Below, one piece after another: positions 58,143-64,000 of a DNA stretch of 64,000 bases (its first letter is position 1; every line of letters begins with the position of its first letter). The notes below the pieces were generated by a model. That model was not told where the DNA came from, made no database searches, and saw only the letters and a program-made list of their open reading frames with translations. The position numbers and the translations under genes are program-made. Source of the DNA: Agrypnia vestita (Eukaryota > Arthropoda > Insecta > Trichoptera > Phryganeidae); NCBI GenBank assembly GCA_016648135.1, contig JADDOH010002293.1, positions 118,592-182,591 on the forward strand, in the 5' to 3' direction.

Positions 58143-58650
58143 TGGATCGAATCAAAACGTGGTGACGAAATCTCTTTATATTATTCTATTTGAAGTTTAA
58201 ACGGCGTGACGGTATTTATACCTAGCGAAATTTTGTTTAATTTAGGAATGAATTATTTACAGAGCCAGTAAGATCCGTCTTTCACTATTTGCAAATTGCG
58301 GTAAAGGTTTTTGAACTCGACCGTTGCCTGCACAAGGAGTCGTCTTGAGATTGTTCTGTTTATTTTTTTGGGCGCAAACTTCTTCTTTCCACAGTGCAAT
58401 ATTATCGGTTACCGCATTTTCTGTTTATAGTCTGTGTGTCTCGACCCGTTATGCTCACAGACGCCCACTAGTGACATAATCTTTATTATCCTCATATACA
58501 TATACAGCGATACAACGATACTGTGTGTCTCCAAATAATCATTAAATTTCAGCTAAATGATATTGAGTTTTAGGCCTTGTTTGGCATTCGTTATGTGGTT
58601 AGGACATATATGATTAATTACTGCGCGAAAATAACAATATAAAATAAGCC
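58143..58650. other. Non-coding stretch
   Basis: Nothing recognised. Confidence 0.4.
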
Positions 58651-58653
58651 TTA

Positions 58654-59206
58654 TTCCGAAAATAGCAATATTGGGATCTTAAGATTGCTATCCCGACACT
58701 TAATAGAGGAGAATAAAAAAAAAAACGAGACGTAGGTATACGTCGTTTTTCGGTGTTCGTCGTACTCAAATAAGGAGATTTGTATATTTTCACATATCTC
58801 TCTCAAAGTAAAATACCTTTATTTGCGGTATCCGATTGATTTCTCTGATACCTTCTTATACCTATCGCAAACGTTACCTCACAATTTTCACGTTTCGACT
58901 AAAACTACGTGAAATAAATACTAATGCACTTATCAATTTCATATGCACTTATCAATTTCTTCTCCTACAATGTCCTGATATAAATTATGTCAAAATTGTC
59001 ATTGTCGCGTTGGACTCGTAGTTATATTTTGACGTTTGACGGATAACCGCCATGTATTTCTTTCTCCCTCTCTCTCTCAAGTAGAAACTGAAAGAAACAA
59101 ACACCGACGTATGCCTACGTCTCATTTTATTTTTATTTTTATTCTCGTCTGTTAAGTGTTGGAATAACAATCTTATTGTCTCAACATAATATCGCTATTT
59201 TCGGAA
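58654..59206. mobile_element. Fold-back element with about 100-bp arms, family K
   Basis: TTCCGAAAATAGCAATATTG at the left pairs with CGCTATTTTCGGAA at the right. Both arms continue through ACACTTAA, GAGAATAAAAA and GAGACGTAGG-ATACGTCG words. The interior (58760-59095) is unique. The 61-codon frames on both strands are within it and unsupported. Confidence 0.75.
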
Positions 59207-59440
59207 AACAGCCGATTGAGAGATTTCCGTGTCGTATTGCATTACCTATTGCGTGACGAAACGTCCGGAAGTTATCAAGTAACTTTCTTCAATCACGGCC
59301 AGGATATTATCAGATCTGCTCTCGTTAATTTATGTTAACATAATAATTATGAATTGACCGCTATTATATAACATTGTACACTTCGTCAATTTAGACGTGA
59401 CGTTGAAATTAAACAAATACTAATATTACATCAATATTAG

Positions 59441-59674
59441 TGGGGTATAAAAGCAAAGGATAACCATTAAAATAAAAAAAATGTTTTGAAAGCAGTCAAC
59501 GAGGATTACTAATTTAAAATGTTCTGATTTCTTTCCAAAATCATGTTTTCTATAAATTTATTGGGTACGTTTCCTATAAAATCTCAAATTCATTACTTTA
59601 TAAATTAGTAATGCTCAATGACTGCATTCAATGTTTTTATATATTGATATTGCTGCCTTTGCTTTTATACCCCA
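59441..59674. mobile_element. TIR element, family I, 234 bp
   Basis: TGGGGTATAAAAGCAAAGG at the left end and its exact complement at the right (59656-59674). An inner inverted pair ATTACTAATTTA / TAAATTAGTAAT adds to the fold. A truncated copy is at 22205-22372. The overlapping 113-codon plus frame is not supported as a gene. Confidence 0.75.
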
Positions 59675-59679
59675 CATTG

Positions 59680-60680
59680 AAAGTTTGTACGTCTCTGTTT
59701 GTTTCAAACACATCTACCTATTTATTTATCCCATGTGTCCAAAATTACACTAACGCCAATTTTTCCGCTATCATGATAGAAATATTGACATTCGAGAGGT
59801 GTGTTAATACTTCTCATATAAACAGCGGTGTTGTGTCGTCACCCTGCTGCCTACTTGTTAAACTTCACGCAATTAACTTGACTGACAATATTACTACTCA
59901 ATCGACCTTTATCAAACACTATCCGTGCACTAGTGAAAAATCACGGGCATAAATTTATTCTTCTCTCCCTTTTTCCGTTCAGTACTATTCTCCCCTTATT
60001 ATCTTTCATTTTTACCTCACATCTCACTATTTAATACTAAAGTCACCTTGACAGAATAAGAAAGAAATAACAACAATATTTAAATAATTACAAAAACAAA
60101 TAAACACATATTTTTTATATTATATAATTTCTATTTTTTATATTATATAATTTCTATGAGACGCTTTTCGCCTTATGAGGGCATTCTCAATATCATTGAT
60201 TGATAAGGTCATGTTTCTATTTTCATATGTGAGTGTATCAAATCATTGCAACAGCATTAATTACATTGGATTGATACGATTGAAGACCAATAATATAAAA
60301 TTCTACACTTCTGTACGTATTACCAAGTCCCGGAATTCTGCACATTAGCTAGTTATATTCCGCATTGACTAATATTATTAATACAGTTTATTAATTAAGT
60401 CACGTTATTTTGTATTTTGTAAAAGTAAATCGGATATATTTCGACTGTATGATAAGGTTTGTAAATAAGTGACAGATTAGGTAGATACATATTGAACTGT
60501 TAAGATTCCTCGACAAAATAAAACGTGATTTACTTTAGACGTTTATAGCTTAACTGTGTGGTCGGACATAATTATTAATTTTAATAAATTAAAAACTTTA
60601 TATTAACCACTAGGAGTTGGTAACTTTACTTCCCGGTTTCAATACAATTACTCCCATCATTACTGTAGCCACGCCCCCGA
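59680..60680. other. AT-rich non-coding stretch with a 23-bp tandem pair
   Basis: 60110-60132 and 60133-60155 are two identical 23-bp units starting ATTTTTTATATTATATAA. Otherwise nothing recognised. Confidence 0.5.
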
Positions 60681-60684
60681 TTAA

Positions 60685-60800
60685 AAATTAATTTCTTTAC
60701 TAAAATAAGTAATATATAGTTAGTATGCGTCCGTCCTGACGAAGATACTGTAGTATCGAAACCGATAGACGTAAAGTTACTCCGAGTGGTTAATACAAAG
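60685..60800 (+). repeat. Family B repeat, copy 2: LINE-free empty site
   Basis: AAAATTAATTTCTTTACTAA, AATAAGTAAT and then TAGTTAGTATGCGTCC correspond to the two flanks of the LINE at 33733-35322, here contiguous. The similarity goes on through the hammerhead-like motif and about 50 bp beyond it. Confidence 0.75.
60732..60771 (+). ncRNA. Hammerhead-ribozyme-like motif, family B copy 2
   Basis: CGTC (60732-60735) and GACG (60768-60771) form a perfect four-pair stem I. Between them: CTGACGA (60736-60742), one extra A, stem II GATAC/GTATC with loop TGTA, GAA (60758-60760), short stem III ACC/GAT with one mismatch, and A60767 as the predicted cleavage base. Copy 1 has perfect stem III and one mismatch in stem I; this copy is the reverse. 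All stem II pairs are kept in both while the loop differs (AGTG versus TGTA), which is what structural constraint would give. Confidence 0.62.
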
Positions 60801-60989
60801 TGTTTAAATAATTAAAATTAATTAAAAAAATGTGATTATAATTTGTGTCTAGTACAATATATAGACGATCTCTCGTTGCTAACAGTGCAATGGTATGATG
60901 GATGGACAAAGTGTTTCAGGATGAAGAAACGATGGTTTTGCACGAGCCAAGTAAGTTAGTAGATGGACTAGCCGTTGTAGGTCTTTGTC

Positions 60990-61497
60990 TCTAATCAATA
61001 TATATAAAAAGAAACCCGTGTTTCCCTATCCGCCAAGTTTTCTTCACAACCAGATACTACCACCCCCTGGTGGTTATGGTGGTGGATAGCCCTTGGTGTC
61101 CCATTGAGAATGTGCGAGTTTGGTGGGGATGGCTGAGCGTGGGTGGGAGTTGGTGACGAAAATGTGCATTCTAGCACATTGTTTTGTTATGGGAAGGCCG
61201 CAAATGCTTCAGATTGTTTTAAAATAGGCGCGCTGTGTCAGTGAGTCAAGAAGGTTCCGGAAAAACCTGCTCTAGAAAGTTCTGGAAGGAGAAGGTTCTA
61301 GAAAATTCCCGAAAGTTCTATTAAGTTCTATAGGTTCTAAACTGAGTGGCGGAATGTGTCAGTGTGTCTAGAAGGTTCCTGTACATTCAATTTCTTGGAA
61401 GTTCTGGAAGGAGCATGTTCTAGAAGGTTCGCGAAAGTTCTATGACGATCCAGCGTTCTAAAAATCTACGCGTGCGAAGCCGCGCTGGCACAGCTAG
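60990..61497 (+). mobile_element. Non-autonomous Helitron, complete, 508 bp
   Basis: Begins TCTAATCAATATATATAAA, ends GTGCGAAGCCGCGCTGGC-ACAGCTAG followed by T. Collinear with 28034-29076 without the nested MITE. Carries several TTCTAGAA-rich direct repeats in its 3' half. The 60-codon minus-strand frame is a shadow. Confidence 0.87.
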
Positions 61498-61499
61498 TT

Positions 61500-62640
61500 T
61501 TATTTAAAAAAAAACCGCGTCAATATTTTGAATATTGAGTTTGCCATGCAAGCAATATTCTCATTACGTCACACTTTGTTTACGAAAATTGGGATGCGGT
61601 AGCTCTTGTTTGCGATTTTCAATGTTGTTCAACACGGGATAGCCAACGTGCTCGCCCCTTTTGATTGTTAATTATTATGTTCCAGACGCCGCTGTGGGTG
61701 CACGGAGGGGGGGTGGGGGAGGAGGGTATTGTTCCGGATATTCCAACAGGAAATGCAATCCTCGCGGCGTGATTCGCTGCAATTATATATGCCAAGGCCG
61801 GTCCTCGGCGCGTACCCGCGGACACAATATGCGTCGTTATTACATCAATTCAATATTCATTGATTTCAACACGGTTTAGATTGACATAAAAACTTAAAAG
61901 CAATGAAACAGTGCAGTAAGTCCATTGAAGAAAGCTGCATGCAATAAATATTTCGGGAATAAATGACAAATTAAATATTTATCTGACAGGATGTGTTGAT
62001 TTCGGAATATTTGAATAATTTCGTCACGAGACGTTCGAATCAGAAAGTGTTGCATGTAATCGATAGCGACATTGCACGCGCTTAACCAGTGCGGCCATTG
62101 CTTTTTAATCCGGGTGATAAATAAAGGAAGTACCCACCACGGGCAAGAAGTTTTTCTACGTGCGATTATTGAATGGAATTTTCTAGAAACTGATCGAAAC
62201 AATAAAAACAGCGTAGAATACTGCGAATTAAGAAACAGTGTAATAATGGTCTCTTTAGTATTTAATATTCATGTGTAACAAAATTTTTATTTGTACTGTT
62301 AGTTTCCCGTAAATAAATAAATAAATAAGTTTGGAACATTCAGTAACTACAAATTTAAGAACAGTGTTCCAATTTAATTTGTATTCAGTTACTTTTTGCG
62401 TAGTAAATAAAAAATTAAATTGTTTAAACGTTTTTATTTGCCTTCTACAACCACGGCCCTTAATAATATTATAAAATAATTGAGTCCACAGACAACCAAA
62501 ATACATAGACATGAACTAACGGAAATTTCTTGTTATACGCTGTGGTTCCATCACTGTTTAACTTGTTTAAAAAAATTAGTGAGAATTTGTATATTTTTAA
62601 ACAATTATAATAAGTATAATTAACATGAATACACTTTGTA
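61500..62640. other. Non-coding stretch
   Basis: 61660-61820 is GC-richer with a strong G-run (listed next). Open frames on both strands at 61619-61879 and 61894-62512 show no motif. ATAAATAAATAAATAA lies at 62311-62327. Confidence 0.4.
61704..61727 (+). other. G-run cluster
   Basis: GGAGGGGGGGTGGGGGAGG and a further GGG: runs of 7, 5 and 3 G plus doublets on the plus strand. A G-quadruplex is possible, since the seven-G run can supply two tracts. Confidence 0.45.
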
Positions 62641-62705
62641 TTAACCACTAATTTGTTGAAATATCAACATGTTTTGGTGCCAATGGTCCCTTATAAAGGC
62701 CAATG
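62640..62705 (-). repeat. Family C repeat end, degraded
   Basis: AACATGTTTTGGTGCCAATG and GTCCCTTATAAAGG match the left arm of 24655-24745. The GAAAC box reads CAAAAC on the minus strand, so the hammerhead core is lost. Confidence 0.5.
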
Positions 62706-62709
62706 AGTA

Positions 62710-62840
62710 TAATATTAAAATATAGAGGTATTATTACCAGCTGCGAAATCTAGTTCATGAGAATAGACTACAGATGTCCCTTCAAATAAACGAAAGGTTT
62801 TCAGATTTGGAACACGGAACTTTCAAAAATTTGATAGTGT
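62710..62840. other. Short non-coding stretch
   Basis: AGATGTCCCTTCA at 62771 recurs at 55208, a fragment of a dispersed repeat. Nothing else. Confidence 0.3.
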
Positions 62841-62844
62841 ATGG

Positions 62845-63075
62845 ATGTTCTTATAACGGAATTGGTGAACGTTGCATTGTGTAGAGAGATCACTTAAGCC
62901 AACTCGTACAGGTGGTAAGCCCTAGGCCATTATATAAAATACTTCCATATATGTTTCTCATATAAATAGTTTCGTCCCCGTGAGACTTCTATAATTTATC
63001 TTAATTAAGTAATCATCCCTCTGGGGACAATATCCAGTAACTGTTCTCAGAACATACCGACATATAAAAATACGC
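62845..63075 (+). repeat. Family E repeat, fullest single-arm copy
   Basis: GAACGTTGCATTGTGTAGAG, GATCACTTAAGCCAACTC, ACTTCCATATATGTTTCTC, TCGTCCCCGTGAGACTTC, CCCTCTGGGGACAATATCC and TTCTCAGAACATACCGACA in order. It gives the order of parts for reading the other copies. The 70-codon minus frame is a shadow. Confidence 0.75.
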
Positions 63076-63079
63076 GTAA

Positions 63080-64000
63080 AACAATTATAAAATTCGTACC
63101 ACGCTTGTTTCACATTGCTATAACTCAACCATTTTTTGGGAATTTTTGTTTGAGTGATGACTCGATTCATTCTTAGAACTTCAAGCTATAAGATAAAGCA
63201 AAAGAAAAACAATATTTTCAAAATCTCAAGGTGGTGGTACCCTTTAAAGACAGCTTGATTTTCTTGTTGTCACCTAAAATATTAAATAGTAAATTTTACG
63301 ATTTTGTAACACAGGTTATTGTAAGCCTTTTGAAACAAACAAAAAAAAGACCAAAAGTTAGATGTTTGTTGTTCCACCCGTTGTTCCAAGAACACGCTAT
63401 TGGCTAAGCAATGCATCAAAATATCACTAACTATACTTTTTATACTGAACGGCAAAGTACAGAGGCTTGTCTTTTCAGTTTTAGTAAACAAAAATAATAA
63501 GTATTGATCTAAAAGAAGTAATGATGAATCATGGACTTGGGAGAAACGGACGTTACGGAGTAAACTGATTATAAGAAAAAAACTATAGTAGAACTGATTT
63601 ATCTCACTTATTTAAATACGCTTGCTCTACTTAAATTTTGTATTGATAATTTTGTTTTACAGCTTCTTTTTGTCATTGGTTTATCTCGTCAAGGCTGCGT
63701 TCTTAGCCGATACTTGTGTACGTACAGGCACAAATACTTCTATACCTGTTTTTATCGAGAAATTTGGCCGTCGACTTCGTTGGTCACAGTTTTCAATACT
63801 GTTACGTCCATAATAATTAACCCCTCCCGTGCCATGGTATAATTAAGTTTGTAATATTTCCGTAAATACGCTCAATGTCAAATCCCTATTACCCTACATA
63901 AATGGTTTTCGTTTAGATGTGGCTAATAGGTAACCAATTATGTTAAGCGAATCCTACTAAAAACAATTATTTTCGAATTCAAAGCAATGTAAAAGTGTTT
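63080..64000. other. Non-coding stretch to the window end
   Basis: No gene recognised. The 63-codon frame at 63622-63813 follows a TTTTACAG acceptor-like word at 63656, but shows no motif and no donor. Confidence 0.4.

Noticed and set aside
1..64000. CRISPR array, operon, ribosomal RNA gene or phage module
   Set aside because: No regularly spaced short repeats with unique spacers, no gene clusters and no rRNA-like sequence were seen; the window is eukaryotic repeat-rich DNA.

Overview
The window is a piece of an AT-rich animal genome, almost certainly an insect and most likely a moth or butterfly. The pointers are several Helitrons with the insect-type TCTATACTAATA / GCACAGCTAGT ends, a short TTAGG run, and many small terminal-inverted-repeat (TIR) elements. 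There is no operon structure and no bacterial or phage gene. The species call is inference; no marker gene fixes it.

Only one stretch looks like a normal host gene: a GC-richer coding exon at about 8995-9611 (+) that runs into a good GTAAGT splice donor. No partner exon could be recognised downstream, so the following 54 kb may be a very long first intron, intergenic DNA, or both. One tRNA-Arg(ACG)-like gene, probably decayed, lies at 25899-25971.

Almost everything else readable is mobile DNA. Autonomous-element remains are a 5'-truncated CR1/jockey-type LINE with an intact 405-codon reverse-transcriptase ORF (33733-35322, -), 3' pieces of two other LINE families (4595-5060, 9975-10165, 10965-11150, 24025-24125, 35530-35690 and 50945-51402), a pogo-like DNA transposon with perfect 24-bp TIRs and a PHD-finger tail (6630-8466), and a PIF/Harbinger element with TTA target duplications (52696-53468). 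Non-autonomous elements include three Helitrons (20616-20997, 28034-29076, 60990-61497), a second Helitron family (26280-26420, 36912-37115), a palindromic TA-flanked MITE (28051-28587 and relatives), a TTAA-flanked MITE (57564-58138), hAT-like MITEs and several fold-back repeats.

The most interesting layer is a set of about nine short sequences with the shape of hammerhead ribozymes (CUGANGA, stem II, GAAAC, short palindromic stem III), in three families. The best are 35346-35390 and 60732-60771. They resemble the hammerheads known in Penelope-like retroelement ends. The LINE at 33733-35322 inserted into the repeat that carries the first of these, and the second copy preserves the matching empty site.

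A second point of interest is an unassigned, GC-richer reading frame at 53469-53933. The Harbinger element has split it: after removing the element and one TTA, the frame is open across the junction. Other nested insertions (Helitron in MITE, MITE in Helitron, MITE in fold-back) allow a relative dating of element activity.
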